DNA of 64,000 nt from Doris montereyensis (GCA_037039925.1 JAXRKP010000416.1:1-64000); one strand, 5' to 3'. Positions 21,370-33,949 are shown, counted from the stretch's first letter. Numbers and translations: made by a program. The notes: generated by a model from the sequence alone, not told the origin.

Positions 21370-22480
21370 AAGAGCGTTTTCACAATTTCAAAGCTGATTT
21401 TCTCAAATGACATGATTCAACGTCATACTTTCTTACGTTCTTTATCTTTTAAAATATAAATATTCAACTAAAAGTAGGGTATATAAACTCTTGTTACAAA
21501 TATAATTAAACTCAGCCTTGCGATATATGTAAATATATGCGTTTTCCCGTTTACTCTCTCAGATCAACCTATAAATATCAAGGTCAAGATCTGCAAATTA
21601 GCTATAAAAATGAGTTTCTACAATGGGGCGTTTAGCATCTCGAAATATCTGGTCTTGTTTCAAAACAGATCAGTGGTAATTCTTTTGTGGAGTCTGAAGC
21701 CTCTTTGATTATAGTACAATAAAATAAGGGCAGTGAATGATATAAAAACCTCAATTATTAATTTCTATGGGAATACAAGTTAGACGGTGTGTGAGCAATC
21801 TAAATTTCTAAAGTTCGAAAGGATGAAAATGCTATTACTTAAGAATAAGAAGATCTAGTTCTGCTCTCTCGGTTGGCATGGCAAGAATAAGTCGTAAATG
21901 TTATGTATAGGATATCGTAGATGCCATAGCAACAAGTTTCCCACAGTTCTGTGATATTTAGATCTAAATAAATCTAGTCATATATGTTGATTCATGTTTA
22001 GATATATAAAATTTAAATGTTTAAGTCAGCGCGTACGTCTTCTGCTGTCACTACACAATGAAAAACACTAGTAAAAAACAACCACGCAATAGAGCTACCA
22101 CTGATCAGGAAAGCGCGCAATGCATCATGGGACAAATTGGCAAGAGGAGCTAAACACCTAATTCTATGTGTGATTTGTTTGAAATTCATTTTCATTTATT
22201 TTATTATAAGCTTCAAAGAAATATCTCAATTGCTATAGAAGTTTTATATGAATTCATATGATGATATTTTACAATGCTAAAGAGGTTTTTCACAACTTCA
22301 AAGCTGGATTTTCTCAAATGACATAAATCAGCGTCATATCTTCTCTCTTTTTCGTTCATCAGATATTTATCTGACATATGTAACCTTTGTCACAGATATA
22401 CCTAGTAGTTTAATCTTGTGATGTATACATCCATTTACCCTCTTGGGTCAATATTATTAGGTCAAATGTCAGTATATATT
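21370..22480 (+). repeat. pair of direct repeats flanking a MITE-like unit (intron 1)
   Basis: Segments 21,370-21,600 and 22,265-22,480 are direct diverged copies. Both contain TTCAAAGCTG(G)ATTTTCTCAAATGACAT, then CGTCATA and later GATCAACCTATAAAT or GGTCAATATTATTAG-type text. Between them lies 21,625-22,200, part of an interspersed family described in its own entries. Confidence 0.6.
21625..22165 (+). mobile_element. MITE-like interspersed element, copy 1
   Basis: This non-coding unit has an inverted partner in the same intron: 21,840-22,165 matches the reverse complement of 27,050-27,395 (shared GACAGCAGAAGACGTACG, CCCATGATGCAT, AATCAACATAT). Its left part (GGGGCGTTTAGC...ACAGATCAGTGGTAATTCTT) matches the reverse complement of 28,138-28,226. 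A non-autonomous DNA transposon is the likeliest class; terminal repeats and target duplications are not resolved. Confidence 0.55.
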
Positions 22481-22964
22481 ATGTGAGTCCGAAACGTATC
22501 ATATTGCACTTTCTCGGTTGATTGTGATATATATTCGCAAAAGGAGGTGTATGACTTTATATTAGCTGATATTGTATATGTATGCGTGTGTGTATTGTGT
22601 ATGTGTGTGTTGTGCATGGGTATGTGTGTGTTTGATACAATAGGTCTATCCATGTGTTTTCGCTAAAAGTATATATCTAGCAACGTGACTTTGAATAATT
22701 AAAATAACCACAATCCCAACAAGTGGCAAACAGCACAAATACTGGTCTGGGATAAGTGTTGTATAGCAAACAAAAAGTGAGCGATACAAAAAGCCTACAA
22801 CCATAAAAAAAAAAAGTGTTCATCTTTTCTTTTCACTACATTGGTAAATGAGGTGATAATAATAATTTCTCTCCTTGAACTTAATGTGGATACGATGGTC
22901 CAAACGTCATGGGCTGTGTCACGGGCTCGCAACATCTTACTCAACTTTTTCGGGTTAACTCCCT

Positions 22965-23170
22965 TCATCCCTCTACCCATCTAGGTAGGTGGATCGACAC
23001 CTAGTTTCATCGGAAACGGACGATAAAAAAAAGGAGGTCCCGTGCAGATCACAAAAAACTCCTGTGCACGTTAAAGATCTGTTGCCTGTTCACAAGGCAG
23101 TACGGGTTTAAAATCCAACCCAAACCCTAAAATCATCTTAGTTGTGGATGTTGGTAAATCAAATCAAACA
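22965..23170 (+). mobile_element. SINE body (same family as 42,338-42,640)
   Basis: It shares with the 42.4-kb copy: AGGTAGGTGGATCG(A/C)CACCT, CGGACGATAAAA, GGTCCCGTG(TG)CAGATCACA, GTGCACGTTAAAG and the 3' end TCTTAGTTGTGGATGT followed by AAATCAAATCAAAC. The conserved central domain identifies a metazoan SINE superfamily member. The tRNA-like head is missing or eroded here. Confidence 0.75.
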
Positions 23171-23519
23171 AAACTTGAATTCAATGTTACACGATATTAC
23201 AAGGTAACATTTGCTTTCCCTCCTGTTGATAAGAACGTTCACGGACAAATATGAAAAAAGTTTGAAATATACAATTCGTTGTTTTGTATACGGCTTGAAA
23301 AAAAACAAACTCCACCTGGAATAAAAAAAAAAGAGTTTGAAAACGTATTGGGTGACGAAACAAAGAATTCAAGATTAGAAATTAACAATAACATTAATGA
23401 CGGAGATAATAATTGATTGTGTTAAAAAAAGGCAATACGTTTTGTATAAAACAATGGACAAAATAATAAGGTCGTGAACATAATGGAGAAAGGCGTGCCA
23501 AGCACATTTGCCGGTGAGT

Positions 23520-23600
23520 ACAACGCTAGCTATAGCATTGGCAAGATTTGAACGCAGGACCGCACGATCAAAAAGTCCGGCTGCTAACGCTCAAAGGTAT
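23520..23600 (-). mobile_element. tRNA-like SINE head fragment
   Basis: On the minus strand GTTAGCAGCCGGACTTTTTGA...GCGTTCAAATCT looks like a decayed tRNA A-box/B-box pair. No cloverleaf can be drawn and no body follows, so it is a SINE relic, not a tRNA gene. Confidence 0.4.
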
Positions 23601-23744
23601 TCTCGAAAATTAGTCAATTATTCTATCAAAAACTAGACTGCTGACACCACTGACTTATCAAAAGCTAGATAATAATATGTCACAAGCAGACAAAGTTTGA
23701 TTAAACCGTAGTTTTATTGATTTGGAACAGTACATGCTATTATA

Positions 23745-25268
23745 ATTAGAAAACATCTTCACTCCCATACATAACAACTAAAGGAAAAGGCTCCCAGCAC
23801 GGTGTAAAAGAAAACTTTAAACCGCCTTACATTTTACCCTCAAATTTCTTTTGGGTGATAGTTAGATAATGTCACCTTCATACTCAAGATATCTCTGTTT
23901 ATTATGTCTCTTGTTCATCAACGTTGTATTCTATTACGTGTCCTCCTGACATTCCACACACCCAATAGAGCAGTTGAGACTGTGTGTCCCGCTGTTACTG
24001 CTACACCATAGAATCGAGAGTAATCTGTAGGCCTCCATGACGCCTATCAAGACAATACTATGTACACCCAGTGTTGTAACGTAATGGTCAACGTTGTTTG
24101 GAATAAACATGGGTATGACCCTTTTTGGCAATTTGACCAACATTACGCATGAAGCGCTGCTTTTGAACTTGCAGATAAAAAAAGAATACTAATGCAGCAG
24201 GCATACAGTATATGTGTGCAGTCGAAAGTTTCTGTATGTAAGGTCTTATTCCTTTTGACCATTTCCCTTGCAATCTGTAAATTGTTTTATTTCAAGCTTG
24301 AAGACTTCTTTGTAAGAAGAGCAACACCTGGCGTATTCAAAATGTCAGTCAGTGAGCGTGAGGAAGAAACTTGTTTGACGGAACTGACAACAAAGGAAAT
24401 TCTTCTTGTAAGAATCTTGCAGGAACTGCTTGGATCATGGTGTGTCCTTTGGTGGCATGCTTAAGGTCTTTGTTTTCACTTTCTAACGCTCAAAGGTATT
24501 CTCGAAAAATAGTCAATTATTCTGTCAAAAAGTCGGTTGGTGTTCGCCTTCACCGAGTTCGAAATATAGGCCTTCCAATGTGTCTTCCATTGACTGAAGA
24601 CACTCATCCAATATTAGTAAGTAGTCGTCATCGTGATAGTGATATATACTTTTGACAACCGAGAAGATTTTGCTCTTGAACCGTGTCTTCCGTCCTGCCT
24701 TTACTTGGTTCTTTTCTTGGATATGACTACCTGGAGGGCTTTCTTTTTGTTTGGAAATTTAACATGACAAGCATCATGTCTCCTACTCTATAGCCTCTTA
24801 ACTCAACCGCTCATTGTTTCTTCTCTTACTAGAATCTTCAACCTAACTTCGACATTTTTAGTCAAAATAATTTTTAAGGCTTTCAACGCTTTTCTTTCAC
24901 TTATTCCATTAAACAGACACTTCACTACCGTTGTTTTGTAATCGAACGAATCTTCTTTTGAGTTGAATTTCTCTCTTGTCTTTAGTCTGAGTGACACTGT
25001 TGAGATCCTTCCCCTCGTGAGCTCATTCCTTGTTATTTCACGTCTTTTTGTTCAAACACACACATACATAGACTTGTATGTCCACGTTGTTTGTGAACTT
25101 CCTGTCAAGCAAAATCTTGGACATTCAATCTACCACCTAGTTGACTTGATGCCGTTACATCATTCTTCCCTGAGCGTGGCAGCTTTCTTTGGCTTTTCTT
25201 TTACACCGTGCTGTGAGCATTTTCTATTTAGTTGTTATGTATGAAAGTGAAAGTAAATATGTTTTCTC
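23745..25268. mobile_element. 1.5-kb element with ~60-bp inverted ends (intron 1)
   Basis: The left end (GAAAACATCTTCACTCCCATACATAACAACTAAA..., 23,748-23,815) is the inverted partner of 25,197-25,268. Both contain CATACATAACAACTAAA and CAGCACGGTGTAAAAGAAAA. The interior has no recognised transposase. A 50-bp unit (CTAACGCTCAAAGGTATTCTCGAAAA...) at 24,481-24,535 is also present just outside, at 23,583-23,635. A non-autonomous DNA transposon is the simplest reading. Confidence 0.5.
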
Positions 25269-25552
25269 GTTATGATAGCATGGCGACTTACTCCGCCTCA
25301 CCCTCCCCCTCCCCCCGGTGGTGTTTATAAATTGGAAGTAAGTACCATTACATATTGTGTTGAAATATTGAAATGGGTTTCATTGAAAAATAATATTATT
25401 ATCTTCATCCATGACCGAACACCACGTGACAACTTTTAAGTTCCTTCCTCCTCTTCGTGTATTTCTCGGTCTGTCTTTTTGGCTCTGTTTGTTTTTCTGT
25501 CTGTCTATATACAATCTCCCTCCTCCCCTCCCTCCCTCTCTCCCTCCCTCCT

Positions 25553-25618
<66 letters not shown>
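25553..25618. repeat. (CT)n microsatellite
   Basis: About 33 near-perfect CT units, preceded by CCTCC-rich sequence. Confidence 0.95.
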
Positions 25619-25619
<1 letters not shown>

Positions 25620-25620
<1 letters not shown>

Positions 25621-27045
25621 ATATGTGACACACAGGTACCTCTTATCAATGTTAATAGAATGAGGTCGGATTTTTTTATCTATTATAAACTTTGTGAGAA
25701 ATTATTTTCTTTTATAATAAAAATGTAGTTTTTTGTATATTCACGATATAGTATTTTCAAAAATTCATATAAAAAAACTTACCCAAAATATTAAAAAAAA
25801 ATCCGACGTCACTTTAGATATAAATGGAAGCACAGGTTTTGAGTAATTTTATTCATAAACGAGGAGGAGATACATTTGAAAATAGGGTCGAATTCCAAGA
25901 TGGCGACCGTTTCTATGACAACCAAGGGTGCTACAAACTTTTCAATGATATGGGATGACTGTATTTTGACAGTTACTCATGTAGATACTAAAAGCAAAAA
26001 ATCTAAACTCAAAAAGCAAGAAAAATCACAGTTCAGGAGGCGCCCCCTTAAATTTAGGGTCGTTGCTGTTACTAATGTTACTAGGGAAGAACGCAGGCCA
26101 TGTGTACTATTGCACACGTACTATTGGGCAGGAAACACTGACTTCTTTAAATTTCCATAATATTCCTTGCCGCATGGTTTATGACGTAGTTTGACCTTTG
26201 TTGAGTTCATTGTTTAACAACATCCAATGATATTACAACTTATTTTAATCCCACCCCGTAGCTACTCCCTGGGTTTTTGTTTAACCAATGACTCAACAAA
26301 TCTGCAGTACCCGGCATTGCACGTACATTTCAAATAGATCTTTAATTTATGCAGGGACGGATTTAACCCTAAACAACTAGAGGGACACTTTAATGAACGG
26401 TAATAAAAAGGAAAAAACAAATCAACGAATATGACGTCACAAGCACTTTCTTTTCCTTTATGTGAAGGTGAGCTTTTGGTCTTCAATGATGCAAATCGAT
26501 TGATGTCTCTTTTGGTTTCAAGTATTCACACTCTTGTGAACTGACATTTAAAATGCTTAAAGCATTTAGTCGATCATGTCCATATTTTTTGGAGATTTGT
26601 TGTTATTCGTTTGTGTTATATTTGACAGCATCGACCATATGGTTGAACTACATTGACACCTCTTATTAATCTTGACCTTTTCTTTCATTTGTTTCATGTC
26701 GCACGACTACTTTGTGACCAAATGTTATCGCCCCAAAGAATAAACAATAGAAGCAAATCAAGCGGTTTCTACGCTAGTCAATCATTTGACAGTATCATAC
26801 GTAGACGGGTTTCGAAAGCCGAAAACGCGATGTCTTTCACTACGAGGTCATAAATGTTTTGTTTGCAGCTGTCCTCATGCTTCAAACTTTTGAAGTTTTT
26901 TTAAAGAAAGTCTATCTATTTCAGCATTAAATTAATAAACACAGTAATTCATTAATCATTATGAATATACACATCAATAAATTATCATAAATCTATCCAC
27001 GATAAGACTCTACAGTAACAAGTACCCTCTCACTGCCATGATCTG
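25620..27045. other. intron 1 DNA without recognised gene
   Basis: A 94-codon frame at 25,876-26,160 starting MKIGSNSKMATVSM has no family signature. It contains the AAGATGGCGACC-type text common in dispersed repeats, so I do not call it a gene. Confidence 0.4.
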
Positions 27046-27049
27046 TTTG

Positions 27050-27395
27050 TAATGAGGCGTTTGAGCTCCTAATGCCAATCTGTCCCATGATGCATAGAGC
27101 GTTTTCCCAGATCGGTGGTAACTCTTTTGCGTGGCTGTTTTTCACTAGTGCTATTCATTTATAGTGACGTGACAGCAGAAGACGTACGTTGACTTTAACA
27201 TTTAAATGTTATCTATCTAAACATGTGAATCAACATATTTGATAAATTTGTTTAGATATACATCATAAAATTGTGGAAAATAGTTGCTAATGCATCTTAA
27301 CATCCTATGCGTGTCATTTCCGACTGATTTTTGCCAATGCCAGCCGGAGAGCGGAGCGTTAGATCTATTTATTCGTGCTTGCATTTTTCAATCTT
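27050..27395 (-). mobile_element. MITE-like interspersed element, copy 2 (inverted)
   Basis: Reverse complement of 21,840-22,165 at roughly 75-80% by eye, including CCCATGATGCAT, ACTAGTG and GACAGCAGAAGACGTACG. Further partial copies lie at 27,665-27,770 (GGGGCGTTTAGC...GTGGTAA) and 28,138-28,226. Confidence 0.6.
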
Positions 27396-29401
27396 AATCT
27401 AATTGATAATTGAGATTTGTTATCGCTTTTGGATATAAATATGTTGTATCTCGCGGTGTCTAGATGTATTAACATTAGGTTCTAGTTCTGGGTGTAGATG
27501 TTCTTCTGTCCAAAGAACGAGTTGAAAAAAATAGGACACAAAAAAAAAGAAGAATCAAGTTGAACGTGTAGTAAGGTTGAAAAAAATTTAATAATTTGTT
27601 AGAGAATTTGAAATTGAAAACAGACTTTAACAAATACACTAAATTACATTTTATGAATATATCAAAATGTAAAACTACAGGGGCGTTTAGCTCGTTTCAG
27701 ATATTCCCGATAAGACCTCACGTAGATTGGCCGTGGTAACACTTTTTGCGTCGCTGCATTTTTTCAATGCAAAATCCTATAATACTTTCATAGAATGTGA
27801 GACTGTGCGTCAATGTAACTCATTGCAAACAACGAAAATTGATGATATATTCATCTTGTTAAGCACCAGTCAATAAGTTATAAAATAATGAACACCTAAT
27901 GTTGTTATTATTTCTACTCTATCATTTCTAATTCTAGATCTAATTTGTATTATTATTATCATTACTGGTGGTCATTCTGTTCCTTCTCCTTCTCTTAATA
28001 TTTAATAATCATCACTACAAGCGTTAGCATTACTATTTACAATATCAGAATGATTATTAACAACAGTAGAAATGGTAGCAGTAGTTATGAAAATGACGTG
28101 GGCTACTCACTGCCCTCGTATTTTACTATAATTAAATACGGGCTTCAGGTTCCACACAAAAGAATTACCACCGATCTGTTTCTGAAACAGATGCACATAA
28201 TTTCTGTCGCTTAACACCTCATTAGATCTACATACAAACAATTATCGACTAGGCAGCTGTGCTGAATTACGCTGGCAGGTAAAAGTAACTTATCAATCTT
28301 TTTTCAATTCGGAATTTTAAAAAGTTTAAAAATGCAACTTAAAAACTGATAATTTTATTTGATATTAGTATATAAATCGATGTTAATCCAACATTTTTAA
28401 CATACATGAGCAAAGCTTAAAGGTAAATGCTTAAAATTGCAAGCCAAACAAATAAAACACATAAGTTTTGCCAATTTTCATTTACGCATGCCACAGCGCC
28501 AAACGTGGGACACGAATGCAAAGTGTCCTAACCATTCTCACCCGGCTAGTCTTTCAGGCTTTCACTTTCACCTGCATTTGATTTCTCATTACGTTTTAAA
28601 GATGATCAGCTCTTGAGGACACATACTGCCCCTCAAAATAGACTCACTTTGGCCGCTCGCTTGGCGTGTCTTGTCATCTGCCCCGTCGCATCACGTGATA
28701 CCGTTTACAATCTTTGTTTAACTGCTAATACTAGATCCATCTATGTGAACTAAAACTGAAGGTTTTCAGTGCAAAAAAAAAACCCATTTTATTATTTTAT
28801 TCCCCCGCTATGTATTTAACGTTGGTGATTAACTTGTCGATCTGTCAAGGAGGACACTGTCCTGTATATCCGTACATTAAATCCGCCCCTGAATTTGTTT
28901 GACATAGATGCGAGTAGATATAATATGTTTGTCATAATAATCACGAGAGCAATAAATGTCAAGTTTACACGGTGATACATCATGTAGGCCTATGAAAAAG
29001 TCGAATTATCATCTGCTGAGCTCTAGATCTACAACTTGCTTCTACCAGCCTACATTACCCTGCTTTCTGTATTAGAAACGAAGATAAGGATAAGATATGC
29101 TCCAATTCTATATGGGCTGTAACAGGCCTACGGGAACTGGACCTTTGTTAGTTTGCTTTTACAACCCCAACAAAGAACACAACAACCCCATATAGACAAC
29201 AACAAAAAACGAACTTGTCTTATCATAAAACAAGTATATGCCCTCGAACTGGCTTTGGTGTTAATGATGATGACGATGATGAAATAAATGTTGTTGAAGC
29301 CATCAACTTGTTACAACTGTATTGTTGCGTTTATGTTGTATTGTTTTTGTTCGTTTGTTTGTTATTCTTTTGATTTCATGAAATTATCCCCTATTGTTCA
29401 G
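27396..29401. other. intron 1, anonymous
   Basis: Apart from the partial MITE copies at 27,665-27,770 and 28,138-28,226, I see no gene or array here. Confidence 0.5.
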
Positions 29402-29517
29402 ATGTATGGATCAACTCGTGAGGTTCTCAATGGACGCTGGTCTGGAGTCGTATATTTTGCACCTGGGTGGCCAAAATACGAGGTGTTTATGAAGAAATCG
29501 ACAAGACAAACCACCCT
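29402..29517 (+). CDS. glycine N-acyltransferase-like protein, exon 2
   Basis: The acceptor CTATTGTTCAG precedes ATGTATGGATCA. The exon reads MYGSTREVLNGRWSGVV, then YFAPGWPKYEVFMKK, and ends ACCACCCT|GTAAGTGA (GT 29,518-29,519). The Y-G block followed ~20 residues later by a W-P-[KED]-[YF] block is the signature of the GLYAT N-terminal domain. The start phase (0) agrees with exon 1; it ends in phase 2. The donor and ~25 bp of the exon's end are tandemly repeated in the following 600 bp. Confidence 0.75.
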
Positions 29518-30118
29518 GTAAGTGACAAACAGATTTATTTCTAGTTTCTAGTTCTAGGGTGAAATACCCCGTATTTATGAAGGGCAAAGCACTCTGTAAG
29601 TGATAAACAGAGATTTATTTCTAGTTTCTAGTTCTAGGGTGAAATACCGGTATTTATGAAGGGCAAACCACCCTGTAAGTGATAAACAGAGATTTGTTTC
29701 TAGTTTCTAGTTTTAGAGTGAAATACCCGGTGCTTATGAAGGGCAAACCACCCTGTAAGTGACAAACGGAGATTTATTTCTAGTTCTAGAGTGAAATACC
29801 CGGTGCTTAGGAAGGGCAAACCACCCTGTAAGTGATAAACAGAGATTTATTTCTAGTTCTAGAGTGAAATACCCGGTGCTTATGAAGGGCAAACCACCTG
29901 TAAGTGACAAACAGAGATGTATTTCTAGTTTCCTAGTATTTCTAGGTAAAAATACCCAGGTACTTATGAAGGGCAAACCACCCATAGAAGTGACAAACAG
30001 AGAATTTATTTCTAGTTTCTAGTTCTAGAGTGAAATACCCGGTATTTATGAAGGGCAAACCACCCTGTAAGTGACTAACGGCAGATTTAATTCTAGTTTC
30101 TAGATCTAAGTGAGAAAA
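29494..30118 (+). repeat. ~80-bp minisatellite built from the exon 2/intron 2 junction
   Basis: The unit is roughly TTTATGAAG-GGCAAACCACCCTGTAAGTGA-AACAGAGATTTATTTCTAGTTCTAGAGTGAAATACCCGG. The first copy is the coding end of exon 2 with its donor. Further GTAAGTGA donors begin at 29,596, 29,675, 29,755, 29,828, 29,900 and 30,067; a copy near 29,980 has lost it (ATAGAAGTGA). Spacing is 72-86 bp. Confidence 0.85.
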
Positions 30119-30224
30119 TACTAAAAGTTTAAAAATTAGAAAATTTCGTGACAGGACCTTTTCAGATAGCCTAATAAGTAGAACATGATATCAGCGTTTT
30201 AAATTTTATTATAGACTTTTTTCT

Positions 30225-30540
30225 TCACAAGATGGGAAAATACAAAAGCTTCCTGTTGCATGATAAGGCAGGTCTACAATTGAAACTGATGAACACGATG
30301 AGAAAATAAGATTCCCTGTTGCATGTTAAGGCGGGGCTACAATTGAAACTGATAAACACGATGAAAATAAGATTCCTGTTGCATGTTAAAGGCAGGGGCT
30401 ACAATTGAAAACTGATAAACACGATGAGAAAATAAGATTCCTATTTGCATGTTAAGGCGGGGCTACAATTGAAACTGATGAACAAGTTGAAAAATAAGCT
30501 TCCCTGTTGCATAAGGCGTGGGTACAATTGATATTAACGA
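30225..30540. repeat. ~65-bp tandem repeat, about 4-5 copies
   Basis: Unit: CCTGTTGCATGTTAAGGCGGGGCTACAATTGAAACTGATAAACACGATGAGAAAATAAGATT with copy variation. Lies in intron 2. Confidence 0.85.
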
Positions 30541-31276
30541 ACAAAGGGGCAACACTGTTTTGCTGGAAATCACGAACTGCGACCTCTGGGGGTGAGGGGG
30601 GGGAGTTGAATTGTTCAGAAAATGGGAAAACTGCCGTTGTCACGATGACTGTCAAATACTTTGTGATTCATTCATGTAACCTTGAATTAATGACGGCTGA
30701 CATAATTACATGGTTTTGATCGTTAATGAACGATTTTTTGGTACATATCTTCAGTAAAGTTGTATTATAACACAAATACCTAGTTGTATTATAACACAAA
30801 TGCCTAAGTCAGATTTGGGTGGGCTGTTTTTAGATAATACCACAAATATAGGCATGTCTAGGTGTTGTCCTTCTTCTAGTTTAAAGATATCTAAAATCAA
30901 CCAACTTAGACAACTCAAATTAAAACCAAATAATTTGTAGTCAAGATCTTTTTGAAAAATTAAGTTTTAGAAAGCTTTTCTTGTTCTCAAAACGTCGAAA
31001 TATGATTTAGGTTTAGACATATACAACTGACGATATATTATCTGTTTGATTAGATGAGAAAATGCTAGTTTAATGTTAGTATACAAAGGAATTCTGACCA
31101 CGTTCTGAACTTGGCACATTCACAGTAAATTTATACAGTATGACTCATTTCAGCTAATTAATGTGTTGTTTTTTTTTGGGGGGGGGCAAATACAATACAC
31201 GTTAATTTGATATGTCACAGAGGAGCACTAATCAGCAATAGAAATGCGTCACGTTTCCACATTTATTATTTCTCAG
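30541..31276. other. intron 2, anonymous
   Basis: Contains a short run of G (31,177-31,185) and a 30-bp duplication TAGTTGTATTATAACACAAAT(A/G)CCTA at about 30,760-30,805. No gene seen. Confidence 0.5.
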
Positions 31277-31391
31277 TGTCAGTACTATTTCGTAAGTGGC
31301 GTTTGTCCTGTTGGTATGCTCCAGATGTAAAGGGCGTGGAATTTATACTTACTCAAAAGTATGACTGGACCAAACCCTTCTTCATTACAAG
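31277..31391 (+). CDS. glycine N-acyltransferase-like protein, exon 3 (frame uncertain)
   Basis: The acceptor TTATTTCTCAG and donor ACAAG|GTAACG bound a 115-bp block whose best frame reads WYAPDVKGVEFILTQ, then YDWTKPFFIT. A D-W-T-[KR]-P-F motif at this place is expected in the GLYAT family. The phases do not join cleanly: with exon 2 ending in phase 2 the first codons run into TAA, and the end phase does not fit exon 4. One or two single-base indels, either consensus errors or real lesions, are needed to explain this. Confidence 0.6.
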
Positions 31392-31496
31392 GTAACGTTC
31401 GTTCATCAAGCTCTCTGTCCATTTATACTTTTTCTGGGGTCAATGATTTTTGAGGATACATTTTGCTATCTTTATTTCTATTCCATGTCATTCGTA

Positions 31497-33645
31497 CAAA
31501 AGTGATGTTTCACACAAACACATAGTCATTCACAAAAAAGTGATCTTTCACACAAACATAGCCATTCACACCAACATTTTCCTTCCACACAAACATAGTC
31601 ATTCACACAAACATAGTCATTCCCACAAACATAGTCATTCACACAAAAAGTGATCTTTCACACAAACATAGTCATTCACACAAAGTGGTCTTTCACATAA
31701 ACGTAGCCATTCACACAAACATAGTCTATTCACACAAACATAGTCATTCACACAAACATAGTTATTCACAGTCAAACATAGTCTTTCACACAAACATAGC
31801 CATTCACACAAACATAGTCAGTCATTCATACAAACCTAGCTATTCACACAAAATAGCCATTCACACAAACATAGTCATTCACAAACCTAGCTATTCACAC
31901 AAACATAGTCATTCACACACACATAGCCATTCACACAAACATAGCCATTCACACAAACATAGTCATGCACACACATATAGTCATTCCACAAACATAGCTA
32001 TTCACACCAAAAACAGCCATTCACACAAACATAGTCATTGACACAAACATAGCCATTCACACAAACATAGTCATTGAACACAAACATAGCCATTCATCAT
32101 TCACACAAACATAGTCATTCACACAAACATAGCCATTCACACAAACATAGCCATTCACACAAACATAGTCATTCACACAAACATAGTCATTCACACAAAC
32201 ATAGTCATTCACACAAACATAGTCATTCACACAAACATAGTCTTTCATACAAACAGCCATTCACACAAACATAATCATTCACAGAAACATAGTCATTCAC
32301 ATAAATATAGCCATTCACACAAACATAGCCATTCACACAAACATAGTCATTCACACAAACATAGTCATTCACACAAACATAGTCATTCACACAAAAGTGA
32401 TCTTTCACACAAACATACTCATTCACACAAAAGTGATCTTTCACACAAACAGCAAGTCATTCACACAAAAGAGATGTTTCACACAAACATAACCATTCAC
32501 ACACAAGTGATCTTTCACACAAACATAGTCATTCACACAAAAAGAGATGTTTCACACAAACATAGCCATTCACACAAAAAGTGATCTTTCACATAAACAT
32601 AGCCATTCACACAAAAGTGATGTTTCACACAAACATAGTCATTCACACACAAGTGATGTTTCACACAAACATAGCCATTCACACAAAATTGATGTTTCAC
32701 ACAAACATAGTCATTCACACAAAAATGATCTTTCACACAAACATCGTCTTCATACAAAAGTGATGTTTCACACAGACATAGTTTCATAGTCATTCACACA
32801 AAAGTGATGTTTCACACAAACATAGTCGTTCACAAAAGTGATGTTTCACACAAACATAGCCATTCACACAAACATAGTCATTCACACAAACATAGTCATA
32901 CACACAAAAGTGATGTCTCACACAAACATAGCCATTCACACAAAGGGATGTTTCACAAACATAGCCATTCACACAAAATTGATATGTCACACAATCACAA
33001 TATTCACACAAAGTGATGTTCCCCTAACCATAGCCGTTCTTTAAAACTGATCTTTTCCACTAAGCATAGCTTTTCACAAAATTGATCTTTCACACAAACA
33101 TGTCATTCACACAAACCTTAATATTCACAAAAATGATGTTTCTTCACACAAACATAGCCATTCATAAAAGTGATATTTCACACAAACATAGTCATTCACA
33201 CAAAAGTGATCTTTCACACAAACATAGTCGTTCACACAAAAGTGATGTTTCACACAAACATAGTCGTTCACACAAAAATGATGTTTCACACAAACATAGC
33301 CATTCACATAAAAGTGATATTTCACACAAACATAGTCATTCACACAAAAGTGATGTTTCACACAAACATAGTCGTTCACACAAAAGGGATCTTTCACACA
33401 AACATAGTCATTCACACAAAAGTGATGTTTCACACAAACATAGCCATTCACACAAAAGTGATGTTTCACACAAACATAGTCATTCACACAAACATAGCCA
33501 TTCACACAAAAAGATGTTTCAGACAAACATAGTCATTCACACAAACATAGCCATTCACACAAAAGTGATCTTTCACATAAACATAGTCATTCATACAAAA
33601 GTGATGTTTTACACAAAAATAGTCATTCACACAAAAGTTGTCAAA
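31497..33645. repeat. 2.1-kb minisatellite, 18-bp unit with higher-order variants
   Basis: The basic unit is CATTCACACAAACATAGT. From about 32,390 it alternates with a longer unit that adds AAAAGTGATGTTTCA (or CTTTCA), giving a ~36-bp higher-order repeat best ordered between 33,160 and 33,490. All frames stay open for long stretches only because the units are mostly multiples of three. Confidence 0.95.
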
Positions 33646-33949
33646 ACATACAGGCACTCTATTTTGCTAGATTAATATCAATACAAGTCTTTTTTTTTAT
33701 TCGTGATCGACGATGAGAGAATTCATAAGTCGTAGATGGCGCGTGGTGCTGATGCATGTACACACGTGTAAAGGGCCAAAGGGGCCACATTGAAGTGATG
33801 TCAAAAGTCATCACAGACAATACATGGCAACTTCACTAAAAAAGAAAACAGAACAGACACGAAGGATGTAAGGTTAAGTGTAGCTGTCATGAGATAACAA
33901 ATAAGTAGGCCTTATATCTACATTAGCCATAGAGACTAGAGAAGAAACA

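Noticed and set aside
25876..26160. 94-codon plus-strand frame
   Set aside because: No conserved motif, no splice context; contains dispersed-repeat text.
31685..33675. His-Ser-His-Lys repeat proteins
   Set aside because: Translation of the 18-bp minisatellite; equally open frames exist on the other strand.
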